NCBI GenBank assembly: GCA_024138025.1
Contig: JAMXBD010000970.1
Span: 248,001 to 312,000, forward strand
Source of the DNA: Combretum micranthum
Taxonomy: Eukaryota > Streptophyta > Magnoliopsida > Myrtales > Combretaceae
Direction: 5' to 3'
Length of the DNA: 64,000 bases
Shown here: in pieces, positions 1-11,974 of the stretch
Layout: each line of letters begins with the position of its first letter
Numbering within the stretch: the stretch's first letter is position 1
Notes under the pieces: model-generated
Seen by the model: the letters and a program-made list of their open reading frames with translations, nothing else
The model's database searches: none
Told to the model about the DNA's origin: nothing
Position numbers and translations under genes: made by a program

Positions 1-564
1 CTGCAATAAAGATTTGATCTTTGCTTATGAATTAGGATCTTTAATGTGATCTTATATTGATATTAGTTAGGAAGAGGTTTCTATTAATTCATGCAAGATT
101 AGAAATTGATTAACTCGAGAGAGTAATCAGTTCAATAGAAAGTTCATGCAGTGCAAGGTGTGAATGAGTCATTAATCAATCTATCTTTATATGAAAAATT
201 AGGGTTTAAGGTAGATCAAGATGAGGGGTATGTTGCATATCTTGTGATTGACTATAATTCTTAAAAACTTTCATAAGGATTTTGGGGTTAATTTAATTAG
301 TTAATTAGTAGTTGATGATAATGCATATCAAATTAAGAATTAGCCTAAATAGTGGAGAAAGGGTAACACTAATAATTGTTTCTTAGATTCTTGAGGATGA
401 TACGATCGGTTTGAGCGCATCACAGGCTACGGGCATTTGCTCATCAACTAGCAACAAGATTTTGTAAATATAAGATAATTGTTGAAGTTCTTTATAGATT
501 GTTTGCAGCTAACAAGAGGTTTCATTGTATCATATTTAATAGAATTGAGAAATTCATACATTTA
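1..564. other. AT-rich stretch, nothing recognised
   Basis: No coding frame, RNA gene or transposon end could be supported here. The sequence is AT-rich with short homopolymer runs, in keeping with decayed repeat DNA. Confidence 0.5.
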
Positions 565-969
565 GGATAAATTGCATTTTACATCTTCTAATGGGTGAAT
601 TATACTAGAAGATATAAATGTTTTTGGGTTAGTTCATTTGAGGTATCATTGTTTCAAGTGGTTAAAAGAAAGAATAAATGTTTAGCAAAGTGAATTAATG
701 AGGTGTTGACATTTTACAAACTTTATTTAAGGTATCAATGTTTGAATTAATTTTCAAATAGATTTCTATAATTTTTGTTGTTGGTCACTTATTAATATCT
801 TATTTGATTCATTTTGTAAATCGTTGATTCTTCTTTTTAACTACTTGAAACATTGATACATTAAATGAATTTATCCATAGACATTGATTCATCTTTTCAA
901 CCACTCAAAAGATTAACACTTTAACTAAACTTTCCCTCAAATGTTGATACATTTTGATGTAATTTACTC
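565..969. mobile_element. Small inverted-repeat element, MITE-like
   Basis: The left end reads GGATAAATTGCAT and the reverse complement of the right end reads GAGTAAATTACAT, so the termini are imperfect inverted repeats. Blocks further in (near 620-720 and, inverted, near 820-960) also match one another loosely, sharing a phrase close to ATCAATGTTTCAAGTAGTTAAAA. No transposase is encoded. I see no convincing target-site duplication, so the superfamily is uncertain. The ends resemble those of the larger inverted-repeat element at 2377-3660. Confidence 0.45.
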
Positions 970-1331
970 ATCTTCCAATATACTTGTCACCCATACCAGT
1001 CCGCAACATCTTCATCAACCATCAACTATATTATCTCCTCATAAATCATTATAATTAGTCACTATATCCACTAATATCTTATTTTTAGTCCAATCATTGA
1101 ATGTCTAACTACATCAATGTTATTATCATCTCTTATTCCATGACAATTAAGACTTTTTGAGCGACATTATTAGCTAAACACAAGACCTCCCCATGGAAAT
1201 GGAATGTATATGTTGTACATAACCATGCTATTCCCTCTCAAATATGATGCAATTGTGTTACTATTCCAATGTGATGTCATTCCATGTGAGGCAATACTAG
1301 CATAGACAACGAATCAACTTATCTTCATTGT
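970..1331. other. AT-rich spacer, nothing recognised
   Basis: No gene or transposon signature was found between the two small DNA elements. Confidence 0.5.
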
Positions 1332-2198
1332 TAGGGATGTAACCAAGGCGAGTTTAAGATGGGTTTTACCAAACTCGAACCTAAACCCAATACCATGTAG
1401 GCTTCTCAAAACCTTATAGGGTTTTTATTCCTAAGCACAAAACCTGCCTAATAGACCTTATAAGGTACCAAAAACCCGATATTCTCGAATCATTGCTCTA
1501 CAACTACAAATTACCAAATAAACAATTCATCATCAATAATCAAAACAAGAGTAGAATCCAATAAAGTTATGACCTTTGTAGGAATACATCCAACATTAAG
1601 ATAAGTACCACCAAGAGTACCACATTCTTTAATACGAGTAGTTTTAAGCCTAAACTGAGTTACTTTTATAGTAATGACATAATCACTAGGAACATTGTCA
1701 ATCATGACGATGTCGTTATCTTAGGTCCTAAGGCGACGGTCCGAGAAAAGGAAGTCTATGAAAAGGAATATTTGAGAGTGTCAGGGGATGTATTGGAGAG
1801 GTTTCAAGTTAAAAGGCTTTTCTACATGCAATACACGCCATTGCCATTGTTAGGGTTTTGAGTTTTCTTATTGAAAGCAACTTTAATGGAAGTTTTGTTT
1901 TGGTTATGCGTGTACAAAAGAGATGGTGAAGAAAGAGAAAAGTCTTGTAATGTTGGCTTTTAGCAACAGTCTTTGATAGGTAATGTGGGAATAAATAAAA
2001 TTTAGTTCATACATTTATTTTATTTCATTTTTTAATGGGTTTGCAGGTACCCGTTGGGTTCTAATTTTCTCCCATAACACAACCTAAAACCTAGAGGGTT
2101 TCAAAATAAAAACCCAAAACCTGTCTCAAACCCTATAAGGTAATTATTGGGTAGGGTGGGTCATGTACCTGATAAGGACCTACATGATTATATCCCTA
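1332..2198. mobile_element. hAT-like non-autonomous element
   Basis: The left end is TAGGGATGTAA and the right end, read in reverse complement, is TAGGGATATAA. Just inside both ends are GGGTTT- and AAACCC-rich segments with several short inverted repeats, as in plant hAT MITEs with TAGGGATG termini. A sister copy with a perfect 8-bp duplication lies at 51053-51605. The flanks here are TTCATTGT and TTCACAAT, which agree at only 5 of 8 positions, so the duplication is weak. No transposase is encoded; the 64-residue frame inside is probably chance. Confidence 0.65.
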
Positions 2199-2376
2199 TT
2201 CACAATTATACCATAGTACCACATATAAGAAACCCCTTATCCTATTTTTATACTCTCTTAAGGCTCGGCTACTAGTCTAACATCATGTTCTAGTCGACAA
2301 CCTATATCTACACATTTAGTCATCATGAATAACTTTCTAACTCTAGTAATTGTCTTTTTAACATCCAATCATTTAT

Positions 2377-3660
2377 GGGTAAATTATGTTAGAAAGTCAT
2401 ACGTTTGGAGGTAAATTCATTTTAGGTCTAAATGTTTCATATGGTTAAAAAGAGGTCTTAATATTTGGATTAGCAGTTCGAATTGGGTCTTCATTACGGT
2501 GATGTACGAACGTCGTTCATCGCTATTAGAACAAGACCATTTACTGCCATATCATTGCCCATATGGACATATTTTAACATTAAATAAATATGAAGCACCT
2601 TATATATAGTAAAAACAAAAAACAAAAAACACAACGATGAAAATATCAGGAAGCAACTACAGTATCATGTAAGTAGATTCAATGAGATTCATTTATTTGT
2701 ACACTTTAATTTCTTTTCTATTATGTCCACTTGGCTTAAAAGTTTTGCCATGTTAAGTTGTTTGTCTAGCACGATTCCATTGAATTCCTTCTATTATAGT
2801 TATTTTCGAACCTTCCAAACATCACTATAATTTCTTATACTTTGTTTTAATTTTGTGGAGGGTGTGTTTTCTCACTTTAAATTTGGTACAACAGATAAAT
2901 CGTTATTTTTATGTAAGCACTTCCATTGTTGTTGTTAACCAACAAAAGTCTCTAAATTTCCAAATAAATAGATAAAGAAAGAAGGCACAAGATCTCTCTT
3001 TCTCTCTCTCTCCATATATATATATATATATGTTTAGAGATCCTTCCCCATGGAGTGAAAAAAAAAAGAAATAAACAAACTAGATTCTATCAGTTTCTTC
3101 CTTTAACAGTCCCAACACTAGTATTCGTTTCATCATTTATTTTCAATCTACTCTCCTATGCGAGTTCTAGGAAGGAATTGTACCTGTTGAATTTCAAATT
3201 AGGGTTTCAACGAGTACGATTTAGAGGTTTCAATTATGAAGGTTCATGAATGGTAAGACACATTAGGGAATGAGGAATGTGGTCTTGATGAGAGATTTAG
3301 TAAGCATTGGTGTTAGGGTCTGGTTTAGATGGTGTTAGGGCTTTTATATGTCTTTTTTTTTTTTTTAGGCTGAGATGTATTGCTTCCTAATGTTTCATCA
3401 TTGTGTTTTTTGCTTTTTTTTTTTACTATATATAGTAGCTTCATATTTATTTAATATTAAAAAAGGTCCACATTGGCAATGTCATGGCTATAAACAGTCT
3501 TGTTCTAATGATGGTGAATAGTGTTAGCACATGACCATAATATTGACTTTGATTTGAACCACCAATCCAAACGTTTAGATATCTTTTTAACCACGTAAAA
3601 CGTTTAACCTGAAATAAACTTACACTTACACCAAACTTGATCTTCTAGCATAATTTACCT
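2377..3660. mobile_element. DNA transposon with long terminal inverted repeats (MULE-like)
   Basis: Bases about 2377-2660 match the reverse complement of about 3385-3660 along nearly their whole length. Both arms share the order GGTAAATTATG, TTAGAACAAGAC, AATATTAAATAAATATGAAG-type blocks and an ATATATAGTAAAAA block. The long arms (about 280 bp) around a roughly 720-bp AT-rich core suggest a Mutator-like or foldback element. The core encodes no recognisable transposase. No clear 9- to 11-bp target duplication is visible, so the class is inferred from arm length only. Confidence 0.65.
2995..3031. repeat. CT/TA microsatellite
   Basis: A TCTC run passes into a TATATA run, inside the core of the inverted-repeat element. 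Confidence 0.8.
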
Positions 3661-4321
3661 AACTTAAAAGAAAAGAAAATTAATTACATTATAAAACTTC
3701 TTCATATTATTTATTCATTTATTAACTCATAATTACACCCTTTTGGTGGAATTTCCACAAATTGTCCTATTTCTTAAAAAACTTCCAGTAATTTGTGTGA
3801 TAACAAATGAATTTATACATAAAATAGCACATGGCAACCTAATGTGAATAAAATTAATTTATATAGCTATCACGCATTTTTTTACCAAACTCTTAATTCT
3901 TAATTATTACTATTTAAATTATTTCATTACAATGCATTTAAATATTTTACAATCATTATTATTTGCATGTTCACTTAATGATATAGTTATTAAGTTCCAA
4001 TGTCATACAATTTTAGTGAAAATTCTATGGTTCTACCATTAAGTTTGACAAGACCGGTCCTATGATCATCCAATGGCTCTACCATACCGAAGATCGAATC
4101 ACTAAAATAGTTAATATTTTATTTACTATATTTATTTTAAGAGTTAGATTAATGATGGGATGGTCCCATCGACATGACCGTAGAAGCTTCCTTTAGTGAA
4201 AATTCTATAGTGTTTAGTTACCTTTTGAATACCCAATAACAATCCTTCATTAAGTGCTATTATGCAAAATAATGGATAGGAATCCATGCACCCTCATGAA
4301 ATTATATTCATGATTTTTTAG
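3661..4321. other. AT-rich stretch, nothing recognised
   Basis: No supported feature. A short phrase AGTGAAAATTCTATRG occurs twice (near 4015 and 4196), which hints at an old local duplication. Confidence 0.45.
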
Positions 4322-4456
4322 TTTCCTCTCATAAATACTTCCATCTAAGAGATACCACCACCAAAATCATCATATTTCCATCATAAATATTTTTTCCTCT
4401 CATAAATACTTCTACCCTAGAGATACCACCATCAAAATCATCATGTCATAAATATA
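4322..4456. repeat. Two-copy tandem repeat, period about 71 bp
   Basis: Unit 1 starts at 4322 and unit 2 at 4393. Both begin TTTCCTCTCATAAATACTT, continue through AGAGATACCACCA and AAAATCATCAT, and end in a CATAAATAT phrase. A few substitutions separate them. Confidence 0.85.
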
Positions 4457-5420
4457 ATATGGGTTATACACATTTTATTTTTACTTTAATAATTGCTTGC
4501 TCATTTTCTATGTCAACTAAACAATATTACAAGCATGTAATAATTATTATAACTCTATTACATTAATGAATTATGATCAATTTTTCCATGTGGTAGTGTA
4601 AATATTTTATGCATATAATATAATTGATAAGTACACATATGCTATTCTTATAAATAAACATTAAGACGTGATTTCAAAAATGTTAAAAAAAATTATACAT
4701 GTTGATTGGCAACACTAGCCAATGGCTCCTCAGCCATACCTAAGCTTATTTAAGATATAAATAACTCAACCATCTAATGCTTGACATCTACACCCTAGCT
4801 TTTAAATATAGCCATAAGACCTAGCAAACCTCTCAAGTCCTTAACTCTGTTAGACACTATTACTCTACTTGCCATCCCACTCACTTAGCTTGACCAAAGA
4901 TAAGTCTTTGTCACATCCACTCCCAAGAATCTTGGAATGTGTCTTAGTGACTTGGCATCCACTCTATTGATAACTACCATGACTACCCACATTGACCACA
5001 AAGCATCCTCACTTATTCTAGCCATGTTGAACTATTTCCTATAAATATTACATAAAACATCACTAGCAAACATCTTATAACAAACTTAATGCCTTACTCT
5101 ATTATAGTTACCACTAGTATTCTTATATGTCTTGCTAATTGAAGTGGACGTGCATGATAACTCTCATGGCCACTAGTTTGTGTTTGTTTTGCAAGTCTAG
5201 CATAGCTTATTCTGACACTTAATCATTTCAATCGACAAAAACTTTGGCGACAACAATATACATGATTTACAAATCTTTTAGTAATTTTTAAAATATATAG
5301 ATTATAGTCATTATTATTTTTGTAAAAAAAATATAAAGAAATCCTAACTTCACAAAGATGTAAAAAATTACATGAAAAAATTGTAGTTTTAAATTTTTAT
5401 AAATTTAAAAAATTTAGAAA
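4457..5420. other. AT-rich stretch, nothing recognised
   Basis: No coding region or element boundary could be supported. Confidence 0.45.
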
Positions 5421-8340
5421 TATCACATCCTGATGGGTACCCTAGTCATATTATGTTTTTGTAAAACAAACCAATGTCCTTTAAATTTCATAAAACGTAG
5501 CTTTTGACCATTAGAGGAATCACTAGCACATAACATGACTAGCCATTTAGATATTGACATGCCACAGGGATCTTTAGTTGCTTTAATAATGTCATACTGT
5601 GTTGCCTGTCATTACATATTATATACTGATTTCAATCACAAATGAACACTAAGGACTAAATATAATTTAAATCTTGACTCCTACCAAAGTAAAGTTCCAG
5701 TGGTATTGGTTCAGTAAGTTATTTAGATTTAAAACCATTTTAAAGAACACGAAGTTGAAGTTTTCAAAAATTTATAAAACTAATAGGTTCTATTCAACTT
5801 TGGAAACAACTATCGACATTAGACAAGTGCACCTACCAAAGAAGCATAAAAAATATTTGGTAGTATTCCAAGGGATTGTTGGCATCTACCTTACTCAAAT
5901 ATCATCTATTATCTAGCTAAAGAAAATTTAAAAGATCATAATAAAAACAGAAGCTATGCTATGGTTAATGAAAATGTACAAATGTTCTTAGGGTAAAATT
6001 GAAGATGGGTTAATCAAAATGCTAGATGAAAACCTAGAGATTTGCTTCAAGAATCTCTATCATGTGATTTCTCAACAAACTTGAGTAAAAGAGTTGTTTG
6101 CTAGTGTATTTGCACTATCGAATTTACTAGGGTAAGTTAAAGCCTCTCTTAAAGTCGGTAACTCCAGAGCTAGACCAAACCATTGGAATCTCTTCACAAG
6201 TGATTAGCAGTCTAGATCTGCATAAAGCTTAAGAGTCCTTTGTTCCCAAACGAACCTAAGGAATTTGAAAAATAAGTGATAGAAAGTTTCACCATCCCTC
6301 TCTCAAGGTGATTATGAGAAACTCCATTAGTAGCCCTGATCTATTCAAAAAAATAATCTCTTAATCTATTCAATTAAAATCATGCACGATTCTAAAAAGT
6401 GCACCACACATTTAAACTCAAAAAAAAATTAAAGCTACAAATCACAAATACCCAGTCAATATTTACTTGAAAGCACATTTGAAATCACATGACCCAGGAT
6501 TTGGATTCATAAACCCTAAGCTATAGGAGATTATTTCTCCATAGGTGTAAGCATTAAGCACGAATTCTGAAGAAATAGTATGGAATTAACAAAGAATATT
6601 ACAAATTAAGTTCAGAGTCTTGCAAAAATACAAACAATGGTTAAAATAATTTTACCCAAAAAACTCAAGATTTCTTAGCAAGAAGAAACAACTCTTTTGC
6701 CAAATAATTCTCTCTATACTACATTAGGAATTTATTACATATGCTACATACATCTATTGCATGCCTATGCGCATTTATTTATAGGCTAGAGGTACATAAA
6801 TCATGACCATTTTATTTGTTATCGTAGCAAATTCTTTATAACAGAATTCGTTATTAACTCTCATGCGTGTGCATTATATGCCATCTCATAGGGCCACTTT
6901 TTCGCATGGTAGGTCGAGCACTCAAATGCTACTTGAAGATCAAGGCTCGACCTAATCTGTGGCTTTTGCTAAAAATCGGCTTGAGTCTTTGTCTAAGTTT
7001 AATCATGGGGTAATATGAAATCATCAAGGGCTCGAAGTTAGCACTTGATCCAAGCTGTGTTCTTCCTCTTAATGTGTTGTTTTGTCCTGCTTCAATCACG
7101 GGGATAGATTTAGGGTTGACATTGTAGCTTGACAGAAGCTCTTTCAAAAAATTATAGAGCTTGATCACCTCAAAATAGACGTTAAGGGTCATGTCAAGGG
7201 CTTGATGCAGGGCGCGATGGAACATTTTGCCTTATTTTTCCTTATTGTTTTGGCCTCAATAAGCACTTTTGCAGGGCTCAATTGCTTCATTATCGCACAA
7301 TTGATGTTATTTTGCTCCAATCTGATTCAAATGGCTTTGTTTCTACTTCTTTTGATTCTAGAAGATGAAAAAGAACATTTAAACGATAAAGCACCATATT
7401 CATAGGAATTTACCTAAACATGCATCAAATTAAGCCCAAATTCCTATGAATAGAATAGAGTAAAATAAACTTATCAAGCTGCTTGATGGTACGAGCAGGG
7501 CCTCAAGCATATCTTGAAAAACCTATAGGAGCATGGGTAAAACCATAGTTTAGTGAGACAACTGGATCATACCACATATCATTCAATTATTCAAGCAAGT
7601 GAATTAACAACCATATAAAATGCAACAGTAATACATATGAACAATACAAGTTTGGATTACCAGAATTCAAATAGGAAATAGGATGAAGATTTACACCCTT
7701 CCATCAAAGTTAAAGATAAAGTCTCAATGATCCACCATGCCCGAAAAACTAACAACCAAGATAGAAAAATACCATAAATCAGTTTAAAATAATATCATTG
7801 GAAAATCTTGGAACTTAGAAAAACCATTAAGTATTATCCATTTCTTGTTGATACCAGAGCGGCGTTCCTTCTAATGTTACTTAGTTCCTATAGAACCGAA
7901 CGAATAAAGGTACTCCTGCTTAGAACTAGAAAAACATCATCTAAAAAAGCCAAACACACACCAAAGATCTAAAATGCTAATACATAGCGAGCTATCACAC
8001 TTTGATGGAATGGTGCAAATGTGCAATGCATGAAAGGATTATTTTAGGGTTAAATTGTTATTAGTCCATTCATAGGTGACCAAGCAATGTACAGACATTC
8101 CACAGCAACTTCATCCACTTATTATCAAGCAATGATCTTATGTCTTTTTGTAACATATCTTTTCCAATCAAACATGCACCATTTAGCACTCATCAAACCC
8201 AATTCCCCACACATGAGATTGTTTCTAATAAATGTATAGTTTGAAGTGGCTACAAGCACAAACAATATGATAGATCAGAGTCACTCATCGATCCATCTAA
8301 CTTAATTATCTTAGTAATCAACTAGAAAATCCAAAGACAT
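5421..8340 (-). mobile_element. LTR P, K-type long LTR, partial, interrupted
   Basis: The left edge (TATCACATCCT, then GGGTACCCTAGTCATAT) resembles the minus-strand 3' end of LTR K at 38213. From 7477 to about 8340 the sequence runs collinear with K (about 38650-39480): an AGCATG phrase, a block ending CTTAG and AAACCATTAAGTATT, a TACTTAGTTCCT block, and a final block matching the K splice-like exon. The F-type LTR at 5701-7476 sits between these two parts. The LTR start on the right side was not found. Placement as one interrupted LTR is inferred from collinearity. Confidence 0.55.
5701..7476 (-). mobile_element. F-type (Athila/Tat-like) LTR, isolated copy
   Basis: Read on the minus strand it starts TGATAAGTTTATTTTACTC and ends at about 5701. 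It matches the interrupted F LTR (14945-16090, 27892-28116, 37407-37804) along its length, and the sum of those pieces (about 1.77 kb) equals this copy's 1776 bp. No polypurine tract precedes it and no primer-binding site follows it, so it is probably a solo or truncated LTR. I could not find a target duplication; the flanks are TCCAG and AGCTG. The small frames inside it are chance. Confidence 0.75.
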
Positions 8341-9081
8341 TTTTAGGGTTCCTATTAAGTAAATAAGAAAGCATTCATTTTTTTGAAATAGGCTTATCAT
8401 AAGCTAAAGTAGTGCTTATGAGGCTTAAACTCTGGTTTTACTATTTTTTTGTTGCCATTTACTCATTTCTAGTTTGTTTTTAGTGTACAAGTAGTCATTT
8501 TAAAGCTCTTGAAGTCTACTATCTATTTCTTATCTTAATTTTATGTTTTGAATAGGTTTCACTAGGAAAAAATTCCCTCAATTGTTCGGTCCTCAATTTA
8601 GTAGGGAATTCTTGATTTTGTCATAATTTTCTCATTTAAACTTAGATTTTCACAAATAAATAGGCATTGGAAACTTACACTAGGTGAACACTTTCTCCCA
8701 TGATCCTTAAAAGATCCGAATGGTTCCTTAAAGGGTTCTAAGACTTCATGCCTTTGTTTGCTTATGCCTTCATAGTTGGATTCTAGTTCATTTTATTTTC
8801 ATTTTGCTTCTCTTGCTTTGATGTTTAACATACACATATTTCTAAGATGATATAATTCATTTTGACTTCTATTGGGAATGTGTAAGGTTCTATTTGAACT
8901 TTTAGCTTCCTAAGTGTGTCGCATGCTTAGTCTAGGGGTTCTTGATCATTAATTATTGTGCCAATAATTATAAGCTTTCTTAGGTAATTAGCTCTAGGGT
9001 CTTATTGTGTTATATGTTATATTGATATTATGATTATGTATACACTATTACTATAATTATAAATCTACTTATCGCAATTAC
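8341..9081. other. Unassigned repeat-like DNA left of LTR D
   Basis: No protein similarity was recognised on either strand. It may belong to the decayed interior of element F, because the protease and gag pieces of F lie beyond LTR D at 13.5-14.7 kb, but nothing in the sequence proves this. Confidence 0.3.
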
Positions 9082-9472
9082 TGTCACGCCCCAAGGGGTA
9101 CCTAAACATAATAGTCCGCCACACTCAACATTAAAGCTTAGGTATGACAACCTTAGCCATCCCCATAAGCTTTGATATTAAGTGTAAGGCATGCTCTCAC
9201 AAATTTTAGAGGACCATACATGGAATTATGAAGCTTAAGAAGATATAATAACAAATTAAGAAGAGAGGATTCATAATATTCATTTATTCATAATAATGAT
9301 CTTACAAAACTTAGGGCATTCCCTAGTCTCAAATCTATTACAAGATTATTTCTATACCTTATCCAACACTAAACTTCAACTAGAAATTCCTTAACCAAAA
9401 AGAAAATACCTACTGCAGGGTCCTCGTGGCCTCAACCACAAATAAGAGAACTGCAAAAGATATCTATAGGGG

Positions 9473-9492
9473 TATAAGCTAATAGGCTTAGT
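9473..9492 (-). other. LTR D hairpin III
   Basis: Short arms AAGC (9476-9479) and GCTT (9486-9489) flank a small loop. This is the family position of the conserved CACTAAGC hairpin. Confidence 0.55.
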
Positions 9493-9587
9493 GAGAACTA
9501 TTTTCATAAATGACTTCTTGAAATGAAAATTCAAACAAGTTATTTAAGTAGACAAATGTGATGCAACATATATGTGGGCAAACAAGG

Positions 9588-9637
9588 CATATAGTTTTCC
9601 GGGAACTATATGTTGAATGGATTTACGCCCTCCATTC
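9588..9637 (-). other. LTR D hairpin pair (I and II)
   Basis: Hairpin II arms are CATATAGTT and AACTATATG (9588-9612). Hairpin I arms are GAATGGA and TCCATTC (9615-9637), around the loop that contains the GGGCGT phrase on the LTR sense strand. The arms of hairpin II differ from most copies (CATATGA/TCATATG) but still pair. Confidence 0.7.
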
Positions 9638-9689
9638 GAGGTTTGGTGATACGTAACCTTAAAACAAGTAGTTTTAGTTAAAAGATTTG

Positions 9690-9830
9690 TGCTTTCGATC
9701 AATATCGCCAAGCACATTAAGTCTACTTGAATTAAGCCTTGCTTTAGGACTATCCGCCAACTATTTTCTCCATGTCGCTAAGCAATCGCTTTCGATTACT
9801 CGCCAAGTGTTGCTTTCGGCCTGAACTACC
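9690..9830 (-). repeat. LTR D tandem-repeat slot
   Basis: Loosely repeated units contain CGCCAA or CGCTAAG followed by a CTTTCGATTA-type or CTTTAGGACTA-type phrase. This slot, beside the hairpin pair, holds a different tandem repeat in each LTR of the family. Confidence 0.55.
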
Positions 9831-10120
9831 ATCCTTCTCACCCAAGGATAATAGCCCAATGCAATGTGACTCACTTCGTGGTATACATGAACCAATTTAT
9901 TTGACTTCGTAACATCATTATTATCAAAGTTAAGGTGATCATAGAATTTCAAACAAATCAAGGGTTATACTAAAACAACCATTAAATCAATTCTGGCCTC
10001 GATTTCTTAGGATTCTTTCAACCAATTATCTTACATACATATCCATTTGTCTTTTATTAATTCTAATGCGACTAAATTACAAGCACAATCAAGTAAAGCA
10101 TTTTAAGGAAATAAACTCAC

Positions 10121-10215
10121 GATGCCATGACAATGATTCTCTAGCATATGAGTCGCTCACATACTCCACTTAATCGAAATAGTCTTCGGATATAGGTATC
10201 CTTCCTCGGGATCAC
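10121..10215 (-). other. LTR D splice-exon-like unit
   Basis: On the minus strand TTTGGCTAG precedes the unit and GTGAGT follows it. It opens GATCCCGAGGAAGGATAC, matching LTR J closely. The usual tail is disrupted by a one-base change of frame before the ACTATTTCGATTAAG stretch, so this copy is decayed. Confidence 0.65.
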
Positions 10216-11703
10216 CTAGCCAAAGAAAATACCTAAGATGAGTATTTCTTGATGATTTACTTGTATTTTGACAAAACAATGTCATGAGAACATTAAAGTT
10301 CGTATAAATGAGAATTTCAATTTAAAACGACCATAACTTGGTCATTTTAACTCAGAATTGCGCATATAATATATCAATTTCTACCTACTCAAAAAGATCT
10401 ATCCATTTCTAAAACTATTTTTATCAAACTAGATCATATAGGCTCTGCAACAGTGGCAATAAAATTCTCCACGAATTTTCCAACCAAAAATTTTGGTTCA
10501 AACATTAAATCATTCAAAATTTGTTTGATAAATATTTAGTTATCTATATAGTTGAAAAATTCTCCTTTTTTATAGCTACTTAGCTCATATTTTATTCATG
10601 CTCAAGTGTTTATTGTCCATTCATGTTTCTTGAGTAAAACAATATCAATTAGAATTTAGAAAACTATAATTTATAAGAAATTCATTTTGTAAATTGTCTT
10701 GAAATGAATATTTTGATTCTTTTTGTTTTCAAAGAATTGCTTTATGATTGACTTGTTATTTTTCCTAAATGATTTTTGAAAAGAAATTTTCTTCCTTTGT
10801 TTTTTTTTCTAAATTCTCTATATTAGTGCTACTTTTCCTATTTATGTTCTATACAATCTTTCTTTGACTATTTATTTGAAAAGATCTAAACTTGAAAATT
10901 CTCACTTCTTGCTCCTAAGGTTTTCGTTATGTTATGTTTTTATAGAAATCATTTTTGTATCAAAAATCATCTTCTTTTTGAAAAACAAAGTGATATAGAA
11001 ATGATTTAAAAAGCTTTTCAAAACAAAAATAGTTTCAAAAATTGTAGTGAGTTCTTCTTAAAACTTAGAAAGGAATAACTTTTACTTTTGTTAAACCATA
11101 GATTTTATATTTCATATAAACCTATTCTTAAATGACAAAATCTCCCTTTTATCAAGTATTCTTAGAGTTTGGGAAAAAAAAATTTTGGACAACACTTTTA
11201 ATGGGCATGATTTATGAGAAATAATAATAACAAGCTAAAATAATATAAATATTAAATAATGTCAAGTATTGGGAGTTTAGCTTCTTCAAGGCTCCCGGGA
11301 CTAAGAAGTAGACTAGTCCCAAAAGAAAAATAAAAATGAAAGAAAGAAAAATTTGTTTTGACTTGATGAGGACAAGTCTAAGACTAGAGACAGTCTTAAA
11401 ATAACAAGAAATAAATAAATTGCAATGGAAGAAATAAATAAATTACTTTGTATGAAAATAAATAAATTGCAAGTGAGCTTATATGCTCTAAAGAATATGT
11501 ATATATATAGATACATAATAATATTTAGATATAATAACAATAACATGAACAAAATAAAACAATATAAGCATAAATGGATTTTCATGAACAAGAACAATAC
11601 ATGAACATAGTGTAGCTTCCATAACACTTAGTCTTTGGAAACTCACACATGGTCATGTAAAGTTACATGACATGAGGAGAAGAAAATAGTAAGAAAAGTT
11701 AAC

Positions 11704-11882
11704 CTAAACAAGGTTTTTGTAATGTTATGTGGTTATGGTTTTGTTGTAGGTAGAAAGTGGTTTTGTGATTATTTTGAGAGGATATTTGGAGAGAGTTGTG
11801 AGAGGAGAATTTGAGATTTTTTGTAGAGAAATTTGTGAGTAGTAATTGTGTGGAAGAAGTGAAAGAGGAGGGGGTATTTATA
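11704..11882 (-). promoter_or_regulatory. LTR D promoter and first leader segment
   Basis: A TATAAATACC box (complement of 11873-11882) lies about 0.7 kb into the LTR on its sense strand. Downstream is a CT- and CA-rich segment up to a donor-like TTTAG|GTTAAC near 11703. The same order occurs in LTRs C, J and Q. Confidence 0.6.
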
Positions 11883-11944
11883 GAAAATGTGGAGTGATTT
11901 TTGAGTGATTAAAATAAAAAAAATAAAACAAAATAAGAGAGATG

Positions 11945-11974
11945 GGTTGGGGCGGGGGGGGGGTGGGGGAGGGC
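11945..11974 (+). repeat. G-run tract upstream of the D promoter
   Basis: Several runs of three or more G on the plus strand (TTGGGGCGGGGGGG and GTGGGGGAGGGCGC) could form a G-quadruplex. LTR B has a matching long C run at 21497-21518 on its sense strand, as expected for the opposite orientation. Confidence 0.75.

Noticed and set aside
6929..7225. 98-residue frame in the isolated F-type LTR
   Set aside because: It lies wholly within the LTR, and the homologous pieces of the second F LTR have stops in this frame.
5701..7476. The isolated F-type LTR as the 3' LTR partner of element F
   Set aside because: No polypurine tract precedes it on the minus strand; K-type LTR sequence flanks it instead.
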